From a virus: a stretch of 42,650 nt of DNA. Both the position numbers and the translations under genes were made by a program. The notes under the pieces were generated by a model. That model worked only from the letters and a program-made list of their open reading frames with translations. It was not told the DNA's origin and ran no database searches. Below, piece by piece: positions 26,545 to 35,252 of this stretch. Every line of letters begins with the position of its first letter. Within the stretch, counting starts at the first letter, position 1. The stretch lies in the IMG/VR virus record IMGVR_UViG_3300021356_000043, positions 1 through 42,650 of that record, one strand, 5' to 3'.

Positions 26545-29222
26545 TATACTTCCTTAAAGGTTCGTGATTGTTTATCATATCGTAAACCATTTTTCAATGC
26601 TTCGGATTTATGATATAAATTGGATGTCAATGTTTGATCTATAGATTTGTCCAGTATAGATGCAGCGTTATTAGATTTACCTGATCCGTCAAGTTCTATA
26701 GATTTTCTTACTTGATCTGCTTTCTGTCTCTGTTCATCTATGACCTTTAGATTTTGAGCTGCATAGTCTTTTGCAATTGCATCAAAATTTACAGGAGTTG
26801 CAGTTGCAACTTTTACTGTTTCGTTTATATTTGGTTTCTTATTATCTTTTTGTGGTACAACAATGTCTTCTGGTTCCCTATCTGCAAGTTCAGATGCAGT
26901 AGGTATGTCTTTGATAGGTTTGTCTCCAAATGTGGAACTCTTACCAAACTTTCTTGCTGTGTAAGTTCTTACATCAAATCCAGGCGCATCGTCTGCTTCT
27001 AGAGGTGCAAGATCATTTAAACCGATGATCTCTCCGCCTGGGAAAACATTTATGAAGGCTTTTATTATTTCATTTAAAGATTCCCACAGTTTTGCGGTAG
27101 GTGGATTATCTGGGGATGAGTTTATGGTGACAAACAAACACTTCTCATATATTTTGTTTCTTTCTTTCGGATACTTTAAAGATATGATTGGGTTACGTGC
27201 AGGCACAACTTTTTTTACTGTACCACTTTGGTGGACATAGAAGTGACTTTGAAAACCAAACTGCTGAGGTCTAGAATTTATAGTATCGATTCCATACTTC
27301 TCTGTATGTTTTCTTACAATAGTATCATGAATTTTATCAACAGTATATGTATCATAACCATATTTTAGATTAGACCAAGAGATGATTAGGTTAGTGATTT
27401 CTCTTTGATCATTTGCAAACTTCATCTCTGCTTCTATATGATCGTAGGTTTGAAGAGACTTGAAATCATAAGTTCCTCCAACGTTTGTTCCTCTACTGTT
27501 CGCACCTGCCCACTTACCATCGTCTAATCCGACTTGGTATGTAATTCTATCATTTGGTGGTTCATCTTCTGGATTTGTTATGACCTTAGATAGATTCGAT
27601 GTTCCTCCACTTTTTATGATGGGTGGTGGTACTACTTTACCACCATTCTCATTTGTAAGTTTTACACCTTTGTTTACAAACGCTACGTCATCTGTTATAC
27701 TAGTCGGGCCTTTTTTACCAAACCCTTGTGATAATAATGTTGGAATAATATTACTAACACCACCACCAATACCACCAAATTCATTCAAGAAACCAAATGG
27801 ATCACCCAACTCTCTTGATACTTTTTTAGATGCAACAACAGCTTTGGAACCTGTGTCTTTTTCTATTCCACCAGTTTGTTGAACATCTACTGCCTGTTTG
27901 ATCTCGTCTTCAATGGGTGATGCTTTCTTTACGATGTTCGCAACCTTTTCGCCTGGCACTCCGACAACTTCTCTCAAAGCGACATCCATACCTTTTGGAT
28001 TTGCCTGAATAACAACTTCATCTAAAACACCATTTGTATTAGATCCACCAGTAAGATCACTTACTGTAGATGCATTAGACATTTTCTTTTCTATATTCTG
28101 AGTTGGGATATCATTTGTCATTACTGCAGCAACAGGAAGATCTTTTATCTCATCATATCCAGTTGTTGTTGATACAGTTGTAAACCCTGTGTCAGAAGTC
28201 TTACCCACATCGTTTGATTTTGTACCTTCTAATGATGCACGTCTATTGACTGACTTTTGTGCTTCCGTGGTAAATTCAGCTGTCGCTTGCGACTTCTCTT
28301 GTATCTTGTTTGAAACAAGTTGTTTGGGTACAGTATGAGGTTCATTAGTACCACCATATTTTAAACCTGCGTTATATGCAGCAGTAACATAGGCAGGAGT
28401 ATTTCCTGATCTCGCATTTCTTCCCCATGTTTTACTTCCTGCACGATCTCCCCACAAATCAATATGAATACCTACACCACCCATATATCCAGGCCCTGCA
28501 CCAATACCTCGTGCACCTGCTGCAACTGCAGAAGCAATAAACTTGGATACAACGGGATGTTCTCTTGCAGTACTTAACCTTTGACCACCAGAATATATGT
28601 GAACGTCTGCAGCAAGTCCTTCATCATGTCGAATAGATCCGACTCTTCTTGGATTTCCAGAATCTCTTCTAAATTGTCCACCACTAAACACAACTACATC
28701 AACACCTGCTTCAGTTGCCGCTCTTTGTAGAATTTGCATAAGTCTAGGATTAAGAGGTTGATTCCTAGTTGCATTCTGGTTTTGCATCGACACTCGACCA
28801 AAACTTTGACCTTTTTGAAATTCAGTATCTGCATCACTGGAAACTTCATTCGAAACATTAGAGTTACCAATAGACTTTTCATTAAATCTTTTTGTCTTTA
28901 GTGCTTCGTTTTTTGGTATAGATCCTAAGATAAGAGGGATCTGAGAGTTTTTACCATCTAGAAAAATACCAAATACTTGTGCACCTTCCTTAATACCTAC
29001 TGAACCACCGAAACCAGAACTACCACCTTCGGTTGTTGGTAGTGTGACAGAGGCCCAAGGTAGTTCATCTAGTGAACAATCTTGTGGACTGTCTGGATGT
29101 ACACCGTAAATTCTAACCTTTACGCGACCAAGTTCTTCTGGATCTCCGTGTACCTGAAGAACCTTACCAATAAACCATCTAGTTTCATCACCGTAGTAAT
29201 CTTTAAACGTATTAGGTATCAT
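26544..29222 (-). CDS. 5: Baseplate hub gp5 with M15-type peptidase and amidase-like domain
   Basis: An 892-residue hub/lysin. Residues 12-105 form the gp5/VgrG OB fold ('RWFIGKVLQVHGDPEELGRV', 'LPWASVTLP', 'QIPLILGSIP'). Residues about 155-290 form an M15_3-type cell-wall peptidase with H199-x2-G-x-A-x-D206 ('SIRHDEGLAADVHIY') and H253 ('GIHIDLWGDR') as likely zinc ligands; T4 gp5 has a lysozyme domain here. A low-complexity linker (290-550) follows. Residues about 605-760 resemble amidase_2 ('HFYVHQSGTVKK', 'PTAKLWESLNEII', 'APGFDV'), but its zinc-ligand positions are W/S616, L735 and A746. Probable role: peptidoglycan cleavage during tail penetration, held by the gp27-like protein. Confidence 0.87.
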   Translation of the reverse strand: MIPNTFKDYYGDETRWFIGKVLQVHGDPEELGRVKVRIYGVHPDSPQDCSLDELPWASVTLPTTEGGSSGFGGSVGIKEGAQVFGIFLDGKNSQIPLILGSIPKNEALKTKRFNEKSIGNSNVSNEVSSDADTEFQKGQSFGRVSMQNQNATRNQPLNPRLMQILQRAATEAGVDVVVFSGGQFRRDSGNPRRVGSIRHDEGLAADVHIYSGGQRLSTAREHPVVSKFIASAVAAGARGIGAGPGYMGGVGIHIDLWGDRAGSKTWGRNARSGNTPAYVTAAYNAGLKYGGTNEPHTVPKQLVSNKIQEKSQATAEFTTEAQKSVNRRASLEGTKSNDVGKTSDTGFTTVSTTTGYDEIKDLPVAAVMTNDIPTQNIEKKMSNASTVSDLTGGSNTNGVLDEVVIQANPKGMDVALREVVGVPGEKVANIVKKASPIEDEIKQAVDVQQTGGIEKDTGSKAVVASKKVSRELGDPFGFLNEFGGIGGGVSNIIPTLLSQGFGKKGPTSITDDVAFVNKGVKLTNENGGKVVPPPIIKSGGTSNLSKVITNPEDEPPNDRITYQVGLDDGKWAGANSRGTNVGGTYDFKSLQTYDHIEAEMKFANDQREITNLIISWSNLKYGYDTYTVDKIHDTIVRKHTEKYGIDTINSRPQQFGFQSHFYVHQSGTVKKVVPARNPIISLKYPKERNKIYEKCLFVTINSSPDNPPTAKLWESLNEIIKAFINVFPGGEIIGLNDLAPLEADDAPGFDVRTYTARKFGKSSTFGDKPIKDIPTASELADREPEDIVVPQKDNKKPNINETVKVATATPVNFDAIAKDYAAQNLKVIDEQRQKADQVRKSIELDGSGKSNNAASILDKSIDQTLTSNLYHKSEALKNGLRYDKQSRTFKEV

Positions 29223-30583
29223 CTACCACCACCCCCAACTGGTTTATAAGTATCACTCTGGTAGTTACCCACCTTTGCACATTCTAAAACCATTTTTACT
29301 TTATTGGTTGTACCTTCCATTACATAGTTCGCAGACATAATTAGATAATCTCCAGATTGTTTTTTATCTATCCTTGCTCTATCACTTATTTCTTGTTTAG
29401 CGCGGATTAATATTTTAACATTGTTTCCAACACCATAATGATTATCACCATGTATAAAGTTATCACCATCGACAATTATTTTTATTCTCGACTTTGTTAG
29501 TAATGCTTTTAGTGCGTTTGATTTTATTTTCTTACGATCATCACCGACATCTATTCCTTCGTCATAAGATTTTACATCATTAAAAACATTACCTGCACTT
29601 ATTTGAGAAAATACTTTAGATTGATAATTAGATATAGATTTATCTTCAAATGCAAGTAAACCATCAATTAACGGTCTTTGTTGTCTTTGATTCAAGGATT
29701 GTAAATCCACTAGTAAATCATTATTAATATTAAAATCTACAATATTAAAATCACCTGTAGTTACATCGTAATATCTTTGTTGAGATCCGACTACACCCTT
29801 TTGCATCATATCGTATAGATTATCAGCTGCTGGCACACTCATCTTTTTTATAACAGAATCACGAGATACTGTAATGCTAGAACTTGCACCCTCGTGATCG
29901 ACAAAAGGTTGGGACTCATTTATTACAGGTTGAGACAAAAGTGTTTCAAGATCTGAGAAAAAATATTCTCCTGTCATTGCACTTTTATAAAAATAAAAAG
30001 GATATCCGTTTTGGTTTAATGCTCTGTCTCTAATCCATTGAGTAGTCTCAATCGGATTCATGTTTGGTACAATAACTCTCATAGAATTAGACATGTCATC
30101 TGTTGCAGATGTCTGTAAGTCTTCTCTATCAAAGTAATCTAACATAATGTCATTAATGATCTGAAAAGGTTGACCTGTATATGCACGATTTACATTATGT
30201 AATCCAGATCTAAATGCCTCTCTGTCTATGACTCTTAATACTACGACACTTGTAAATTCATTTGTCTTATATTGTTTTTCTATCTTTTGTACAATAAAAT
30301 TATTTTTTATTTGTTTTACATTTTGGATATCTGTACTTCTTTTGAAAATCAATTCTATTTCTTCAGCACCTTGGATATCCATATTATCAATTACTCTTTC
30401 ACTATCGATAACTGTGATGTATCCTGTAATATATGGACGTGAAATATTTTCAAATAAAGACACTTCCATGATTACAGAAGTTATGTCAACAGAACCCACC
30501 GCACTGCTTGATTTTAACGATGCAGATATAAACTGAACTGAAGAGGATTGTTCAGAACCTATAGGGTTAGTTTCGTAACTCAT
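29219..30583 (-). CDS. 27: Baseplate hub protein, gp27-like
   Basis: A 454-residue protein immediately before gp5 and overlapping its start by 4 bases. 'VDITSVIMEVSLFENISRPY' then 'ITGYITVIDSERVIDN' is the first barrel strand set of hub proteins (gp27/gpD type). 'WIRDRALNQNGYPFYFYKSA' matches the second barrel's 'A......G..F.F' pattern. The C-terminal part ('VGNNVKILIRAKQEI', 'SGDYLIMSANYVMEG') has the closing strands. T4 gp27 has 391 residues. The assignment rests on fold pattern and synteny more than identity. Confidence 0.78.
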   Translation of the reverse strand: MSYETNPIGSEQSSSVQFISASLKSSSAVGSVDITSVIMEVSLFENISRPYITGYITVIDSERVIDNMDIQGAEEIELIFKRSTDIQNVKQIKNNFIVQKIEKQYKTNEFTSVVVLRVIDREAFRSGLHNVNRAYTGQPFQIINDIMLDYFDREDLQTSATDDMSNSMRVIVPNMNPIETTQWIRDRALNQNGYPFYFYKSAMTGEYFFSDLETLLSQPVINESQPFVDHEGASSSITVSRDSVIKKMSVPAADNLYDMMQKGVVGSQQRYYDVTTGDFNIVDFNINNDLLVDLQSLNQRQQRPLIDGLLAFEDKSISNYQSKVFSQISAGNVFNDVKSYDEGIDVGDDRKKIKSNALKALLTKSRIKIIVDGDNFIHGDNHYGVGNNVKILIRAKQEISDRARIDKKQSGDYLIMSANYVMEGTTNKVKMVLECAKVGNYQSDTYKPVGGGGR

Positions 30584-31332
30584 GATTTCAACGATTCAAA
30601 GTAATTACCAACAATTGATTGAATTGCATCTGGACGAATGACATTTATCTCTTTTAATTTATCATTCTGTCTTATGTAATGATCATAGTTAGTAATTCTT
30701 GTTATCTGTGCTCCTACTTCTTGTCTCGGATCAATGTCTACTCTTTCTCCGTCACCATTCTCATAATGATGTGTAGCATTGTATTCATCACCTGTACCAA
30801 AAACAGTTACAGATGATGTAATTCCACTGTATGCTGTATTGGTCAATTGTTCTGGTACAGTAAAGTCTCTGGAAGATTCTATAATAATTTCACCTAGATC
30901 TAGATTTCTTCTCAGTATTTTACCACCTGCCGCAGAGTTCGATGCAAATGCCCTCTGGCCAGGGATCATGATACCAGTCAAGTCTGCACGTGACCTCACA
31001 AACTTGTGAGGAAAATCTCTTTTGACTTTTTCATCTAGTTGTTTCATAGATAAAGGCCATCCAGATCTACGGATGTGATCATTCATAATGAAAAAAGTCC
31101 AGTGATAATTTGTTGTTCCATATATTTTTTGCGACACTTGATCTGGACGATCATTTTCTAAAATGTAATATGTTTTGTAAAAAGGTGCGAGATCTTTTAG
31201 TTCGTCTATGACTTCTACGTAAGATGTAATGTCTTGGTATCTTTCAAGTGTTAATTCAGATCCACCAACATTTGCGAATTCATCACCAAATGCATAATCT
31301 ACTTTATTAAAGTTTGTAAAGAACTGTGACAT
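30580..31332 (-). CDS. 53: Baseplate wedge subunit gp53
   Basis: A 250-residue homologue of T4 gp53 (196 residues). 'FYKTYYILENDRPDQVSQKI' followed by 'YGTTNYHWTFFIMNDHIR' is the LysM-like core that defines the family, with 'W.FF..N.' strictly kept. 'GWPLSMKQLDEKVKRDFP' follows directly as in cyanophage gp53. In T4, gp53 joins adjacent wedges. It starts at the gp48 stop and overlaps the gp27-like start by 4 bases. Confidence 0.92.
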   Translation of the reverse strand: MSQFFTNFNKVDYAFGDEFANVGGSELTLERYQDITSYVEVIDELKDLAPFYKTYYILENDRPDQVSQKIYGTTNYHWTFFIMNDHIRRSGWPLSMKQLDEKVKRDFPHKFVRSRADLTGIMIPGQRAFASNSAAGGKILRRNLDLGEIIIESSRDFTVPEQLTNTAYSGITSSVTVFGTGDEYNATHHYENGDGERVDIDPRQEVGAQITRITNYDHYIRQNDKLKEINVIRPDAIQSIVGNYFESLKS

Positions 31333-32501
31333 TAGTGTCTTACTCCATCTGGGCCATTACCATCAATGTCTGCCTTATTCAACGTTCTGAACTCTTGAAA
31401 GGCAAGTGACATTTGTATGTTTACTGCCTGTCCATCTTCGTGAAAAGACATACTGTTAGGATTGTAAGATGTACTGACATCTCGTAAAAAACAGTATAAT
31501 GGTTGAGGCATATCAATATCTCTATTTTTTACTCTAAATTTTATTTCAAATAAATTTGGAAACTTATAACCAAGTGGGAAAGAGTTCTGAGGCCCAATGG
31601 GTGGGATTGTTGCAGGATACATTTCTCTTCTAAAGTGATAGATAATATCTTTTACAATTTGTTGTTCTCTTTCAGATGTCGGATGAAAATCATATTGAAA
31701 AGTAAAGTTCCTCACATTTACTCCATTGAATATAGATCTTGTGTTGGGGTTTACTTTAACTTGTAATGCAAGACCTGCTGCCGCTTGTTGACCAGAAGTG
31801 AGAACACCAGAGATTGCAGAAACAAATCTTGCTGCGGCAACTCTTGCCGCTTGACCTTCTGCCGCACTACCAACATTATTACCATAACCAAATATAGATC
31901 CTAGAGACGAAGCAGTTTCACTCACCATTGCACTAATCGCATTACCTGCACTTCCTAGATTATTTGCAGCTTGTAGACCTGCAGCACCTGATGTACCTAA
32001 TCCTACATTTTCATACGAAACGTTATCATTCATCTGTAACGCTTGCGGAAAGTATAGTTTCATTACAAGTTCAGGATCAGTGTATTGTGTTTTAAACCCT
32101 AATAGTCCCTCTTTACCTCCCCTTGATTCAAACTTTTTTCTTTCTTCTTCTATTTTTTTAGCAGTTTTACTATCTGGGGTTGTTGATAATTCGTTTGGAT
32201 TAAATCCTCTATCAAACCTTTTAGCTTGGGCGACTGATTCATTTACAAATGCCATTTCTTTTGGTGCATGTGCCTGATATAAACTATTCAATTGATCTGT
32301 TGCATTGAAAAGTGGAGGAACAACTTCACGTGTTCTGTACTCTATGTAAACAGGATAAGATTCTTCTAATGGATATCTGAGACCGATTCCAGTTCTATTT
32401 CTTCCGACTTGTTCTACAGTCTCTGGTTTATTAAACCTTTTAGTGAAGGTATCTAATGATTCCTGAGCAAATTGATTAAAGTTAAATCTTAAACCCGACA
32501 T
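31332..32501 (-). CDS. 48: Baseplate tail-tube cap gp48
   Basis: A 389-residue homologue of T4 gp48 (364 residues), which with gp54 joins the baseplate hub to the tail tube. The tube-fold end is characteristic: 'GVNVRNFTFQYDFHPTSERE' then 'IIYHFRREMYPA' and 'NLFEIKFRVKN'. The central region (about 165-245) is alanine/glycine-rich and helical, probably flexible. It is the first gene after the divergent promoter region at 32502-32551 and opens the minus-strand baseplate transcript. Confidence 0.88.
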   Translation of the reverse strand: MSGLRFNFNQFAQESLDTFTKRFNKPETVEQVGRNRTGIGLRYPLEESYPVYIEYRTREVVPPLFNATDQLNSLYQAHAPKEMAFVNESVAQAKRFDRGFNPNELSTTPDSKTAKKIEEERKKFESRGGKEGLLGFKTQYTDPELVMKLYFPQALQMNDNVSYENVGLGTSGAAGLQAANNLGSAGNAISAMVSETASSLGSIFGYGNNVGSAAEGQAARVAAARFVSAISGVLTSGQQAAAGLALQVKVNPNTRSIFNGVNVRNFTFQYDFHPTSEREQQIVKDIIYHFRREMYPATIPPIGPQNSFPLGYKFPNLFEIKFRVKNRDIDMPQPLYCFLRDVSTSYNPNSMSFHEDGQAVNIQMSLAFQEFRTLNKADIDGNGPDGVRH

Positions 32502-32535
32502 ATCATTTCCTTAATAAATAAAATTTATGTAATCC

Positions 32536-32543
32536 TATTTATA
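32536..32543 (-). promoter_or_regulatory. T4-type late promoter (TATAAATA) for gp48 operon
   Basis: The minus strand reads GTTTCGTTATAAATAGG in the 50-base divergent gap, about 35 bases upstream of the gp48 ATG. It shares CGTTATAAATA with other late boxes in the window. On the plus strand the same gap has only a one-mismatch version, AATAAATA at 32513-32520, about 32 bases before gp4. Confidence 0.78.
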
Positions 32544-32551
32544 ACGAAACT

Positions 32552-33049
32552 ATGGCATATTCTGGAAAATACAAAGTAAGAAACTTAAAGAAGTACAAGG
32601 GTGACCCTGATAAGGTGACTTATAGATCTCACTGGGAAAAAGAATGTTTTCTCTGGTGCGAAAGAAACCCCAAGGTAAAACACTGGTCTTCTGAAGAGAC
32701 GGTCGTTCCATACTTCTGGGACGTAGATAAACGTATGCACAGATATTTTGTTGATTTAAAAATTACATTTGAATCTGGTGATACAATATTGGTTGAGATA
32801 AAACCAGAGAAAGAAACAGAACTTCCCAAGAACCCCAACAAGTCTAAACGATACATTGGTGAAGCAATGACATATGTGAAGAACATGAACAAGTGGGAAG
32901 CCGCAAATGAATATGCAAAAGACCGTGGATGGGAATTTCAGATCTGGACTGAAAAGACACTGAAGTCCATGGGAATACTCAAAGAGTTTAAGAAGAAACC
33001 TAAACCACTAAAACCTTTAAAACCTTTTCGAAAAAAACCTAAAAAATAG
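32552..33049 (+). CDS. 4: Head completion protein gp4 (nuclease fold)
   Basis: A 165-residue homologue of T4 gp4 (150 residues), needed to finish DNA-filled heads before tail joining. It has 'YRSHWEKECFLWCERNP' (24-40), then 'HRYFVDLKITFESGD' with D68, and 'ILVEIKPEKE' with E82-x-K84. This is the PD-(D/E)xK/TnsA-like nuclease arrangement. The lysine/proline-rich tail (140-165, 'KPLKPLKPFRKKPKK') is likely to bind DNA. It is the first gene of the plus-strand group, divergent from gp48. Confidence 0.9.
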   Translation: MAYSGKYKVRNLKKYKGDPDKVTYRSHWEKECFLWCERNPKVKHWSSEETVVPYFWDVDKRMHRYFVDLKITFESGDTILVEIKPEKETELPKNPNKSKRYIGEAMTYVKNMNKWEAANEYAKDRGWEFQIWTEKTLKSMGILKEFKKKPKPLKPLKPFRKKPKK

Positions 33050-33050
33050 T

Positions 33051-33058
33051 TATAAATA
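33051..33058 (+). promoter_or_regulatory. T4-type late promoter (TATAAATA) after gp4
   Basis: The plus strand reads TAGTTATAAATAGTGTTATG, with an exact octamer starting one base after the gp4 stop and only five bases before the next ATG. Transcription would then begin at or near that start codon, giving a leaderless message for the 195-residue gene or serving mainly the later genes. Confidence 0.65.
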
Positions 33059-33063
33059 GTGTT

Positions 33064-33651
33064 ATGTCTAATTTATTTGCCAAGGTAGAACAAGATGCGT
33101 TTCGTGCAGGGATATCCCCACGAACCAAACAATCGCGTGATTGGTTTCGAAAGAAACTAGGCGCTATGGGTAAAGTCAATAGAAATCAGTTGATGCGTGA
33201 TGAACAGGTAAAACTTGTAAACAAATCACAACCATTGATTGGTTCAATGAATATGTTTTTCTACGATCCAAAACACAAGGACACATTACCTTACTATGAC
33301 AGGTTTCCACTATCAGTAATAGTTGGGCCTGCAAAAGGTGGTTTCTATGGATTAAATTTACATTACCTACCACCTGTACTTCGTGCAAAAATGTTAGATG
33401 CGTTAATGGATGTTGCAAGCAATAAAAAGTATGATGATAGTACAAGGTTTGATATATCATATAAACTATTGAGTGGAACCTCAAAGTTGAGATTCTATAA
33501 ACCCTGTCTAAAACATTACTTGTTTGCACATGTAAAAAGTAGACTTGCAAGGGTATCTGCACCAGAATGGGAAATTGCAACATTCTTACCGACTGCAGAT
33601 TTCGAGGGAAGTAAGACAAAAATATATTCAGATTCTAGGAGTATGATCTAA
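33064..33651 (+). CDS. Conserved T4-like phage protein, function unknown
   Basis: A 195-residue protein between gp4 and the gp54-like gene. 'MNMFFYDPKHKDTLPYYDRF' (63-82) followed by 'GFYGLNLHYLPPVLRAKML' is a conserved block I recognise from marine T4-like phages without a firm function. A helical C-terminus follows ('LKHYLFAHVKSRLARVSAPE'). In T4, genes 3 and 2 lie beside gene 4, so a role in head or tail completion is possible, but I see no signature of gp2. It overlaps the next start by one base (TAATG). Confidence 0.75.
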   Translation: MSNLFAKVEQDAFRAGISPRTKQSRDWFRKKLGAMGKVNRNQLMRDEQVKLVNKSQPLIGSMNMFFYDPKHKDTLPYYDRFPLSVIVGPAKGGFYGLNLHYLPPVLRAKMLDALMDVASNKKYDDSTRFDISYKLLSGTSKLRFYKPCLKHYLFAHVKSRLARVSAPEWEIATFLPTADFEGSKTKIYSDSRSMI

Positions 33652-34295
33652 TGTCAAGTGTTGATGAATTAAAAAGTTTAGCATCTGCTAAATTAGGGTT
33701 CGCAAGATCAAACTCATTTCTTGTAGAACTACCAACAAACTTTGGTGGTAATAGTTTACTAGGTCAACTTGCAACTCTTGGTGGAAATCAACTTAATTTA
33801 CTTTGTAATAGTGTCACTTTGCCAGGCAAACAGATCTTAACCAATGATCGTAGAGTTGGATTAGAATTTCAAAAGGTTGCATATGGATATGCAGTAGATG
33901 ATGTGTCAATGACATTCTATGCACTTAACGATTATGGTATTAAAAAATATCTAGACAACTGGATGGCGACAATAGTCGATGAAGAGAATCACACAGTTGC
34001 GTATAAGAGTGATTATGAGAGAGACATTCGTATACACCAACTAAGAAAACCAATTATAAACAAATCCTTTGACATCGGGCCTCTGGGAATAAATGTGGGG
34101 TTAGGTGCAGGGACTGTATATTCAGTACAACTGTTGAAAGCATTTCCAACAACAGTTAGTGCAATTGAATTGAACAATGAACTTGATGGATTGATACAGG
34201 TAACGTGTCAGTTCTCATACACAAGATGGAAAGCGATTAATGATCCGCAAGGATTCATCTCTGTTAGTGGTGGATTTGGATCTCTATTATCTTAG
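33651..34295 (+). CDS. 54: Tail-tube-fold protein, gp54-like baseplate tube initiator
   Basis: A 214-residue protein with the T4-like tube fold: 'ARSNSFLVELPTNFGGNSLL', 'LNLLCNSVTLPGKQILTNDR', 'YGYAVDDVSMTFYALNDYGI' then 'KKYLDNWM'. The C-terminal strand is 'LIQVTCQFSYTRWKAINDP'. Both gp19 (tube) and gp54 (initiator) share this fold. Its place among hub genes, away from any sheath gene, favours gp54, though T4 gp54 is longer (320 residues). A good ribosome site (AGGAG) follows for gp26. Confidence 0.75.
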   Translation: MSSVDELKSLASAKLGFARSNSFLVELPTNFGGNSLLGQLATLGGNQLNLLCNSVTLPGKQILTNDRRVGLEFQKVAYGYAVDDVSMTFYALNDYGIKKYLDNWMATIVDEENHTVAYKSDYERDIRIHQLRKPIINKSFDIGPLGINVGLGAGTVYSVQLLKAFPTTVSAIELNNELDGLIQVTCQFSYTRWKAINDPQGFISVSGGFGSLLS

Positions 34296-34307
34296 GAGTT
34301 TTAAATT

Positions 34308-35021
34308 ATGGCATTGCCTAAACTAAATGATATGCCGAAGTATTCGGTAACTATACCATCGTCTAAACAAGAGGTTCGGATCAGACCTTTTGTAGTAAAA
34401 GAAGAAAAGATTCTATTAATTGCAATGGAGTCACAAGATCCAAAGCAAATAGCAAATGCAATACTTGACACTATTGTATCTTGTACAGAAGAACAAATTG
34501 ACGCAAATAGTTTAACTTCATATGACGTTGAGTATTTGTTTTTACAGATAAGAGGAAAGTCTGTAGGTGAGAAATCGAATGTCATTTTAAAATGTATGGA
34601 ATGTGGACATGACAACGAAGTGACTATAGATCTTGGTGATATAAAAATTGAAGGAAATATACCTGATAAAAAAATAAAAATAACAGATCAAATATCTTTA
34701 GAAATGAAACCCCCTAGTTATCTACAAGTAGCGGATAATGAAAAGATTATAGGGGAAGGACAAAAAGATGTTGATAGGGTTTTTGGTCTGATCGTTGCTT
34801 CTATTGGTGCAGTACTTACAGAAGAAGAGAGATTTGATTTCAAAGATTACTCATTCGAGGAAGCGACTGAATTTTTAGAATCTATGACGAGTGAACAGTT
34901 TACTAAAGTTCGTGATTACATGGAGAGTCAACCAGCTCTAAGACATCCAGTAGAATATGATTGTGAATCGTGTGGTCATAAAAACAAAATTAACTTGGAA
35001 GGAATGCAAGATTTTTTTTAG
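34308..35021 (+). CDS. 26: Baseplate hub assembly protein gp26 (zero-frame product)
   Basis: A 237-residue member of the T4 base-plate protein family (T4 gp26, 208 residues). It has 'VRIRPFVVKEEKILLIAMES' (23-42), 'DVEYLFLQIRGKSVGEKSNV' and two zinc-ribbon-like pairs, 'LKCMECGHDNE' and 'YDCESCGHKNK'. These are two C-x2-C knuckles, near residues 90 and 220. It has an AGGAG ribosome site. The last codons run into eight T's followed by AG (GAT TTT TTT TAG), and a -1 shift there would add 61 residues. It sits directly upstream of the tape measure, like tail-assembly chaperones. Confidence 0.88.
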   Translation: MALPKLNDMPKYSVTIPSSKQEVRIRPFVVKEEKILLIAMESQDPKQIANAILDTIVSCTEEQIDANSLTSYDVEYLFLQIRGKSVGEKSNVILKCMECGHDNEVTIDLGDIKIEGNIPDKKIKITDQISLEMKPPSYLQVADNEKIIGEGQKDVDRVFGLIVASIGAVLTEEERFDFKDYSFEEATEFLESMTSEQFTKVRDYMESQPALRHPVEYDCESCGHKNKINLEGMQDFF

Positions 35022-35203
35022 TTAGTCTATCTCATACCAGTTTGATGGTGCATTATAAAACTAACTTTGATCTTATGCAACATCACAAATACTCATTGAA
35101 TGAGATAGACGAAATGATACCATGGGAAAAAGAAGTTTATGTTAATATGTTGATTGATTTTATTAAAGAAGAAGAAATGAGAATGCAAACACAAGGAAGA
35201 TAA
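35012..35203 (+). CDS. Probable -1 frameshift extension of gp26
   Basis: In the -1 frame after the T8 run (35012-35019) an open stretch of 61 codons ends at TAA 35201-35203. It reads 'LVSLSHTSLMVHYKTNFDLM' and then 'QHHKYSLNEIDEMIPWEKEV' with a helical end. It looks like real coding sequence. The first in-frame ATG (35045) has no ribosome site and would discard part of the conserved-looking start. Slippage on T-TTT-TTT (P and A sites both Phe) would fuse it to gp26, as with lambda gpG/gpGT. A separate small gp51-like gene is the alternative. Confidence 0.7.
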   Translation, partial: FFLVSLSHTSLMVHYKTNFDLMQHHKYSLNEIDEMIPWEKEVYVNMLIDFIKEEEMRMQTQGR

Positions 35204-35252
35204 CATATTTTATTTGTTTTTAATATTGGTTCATCTGGGTAACGGAGAAACT

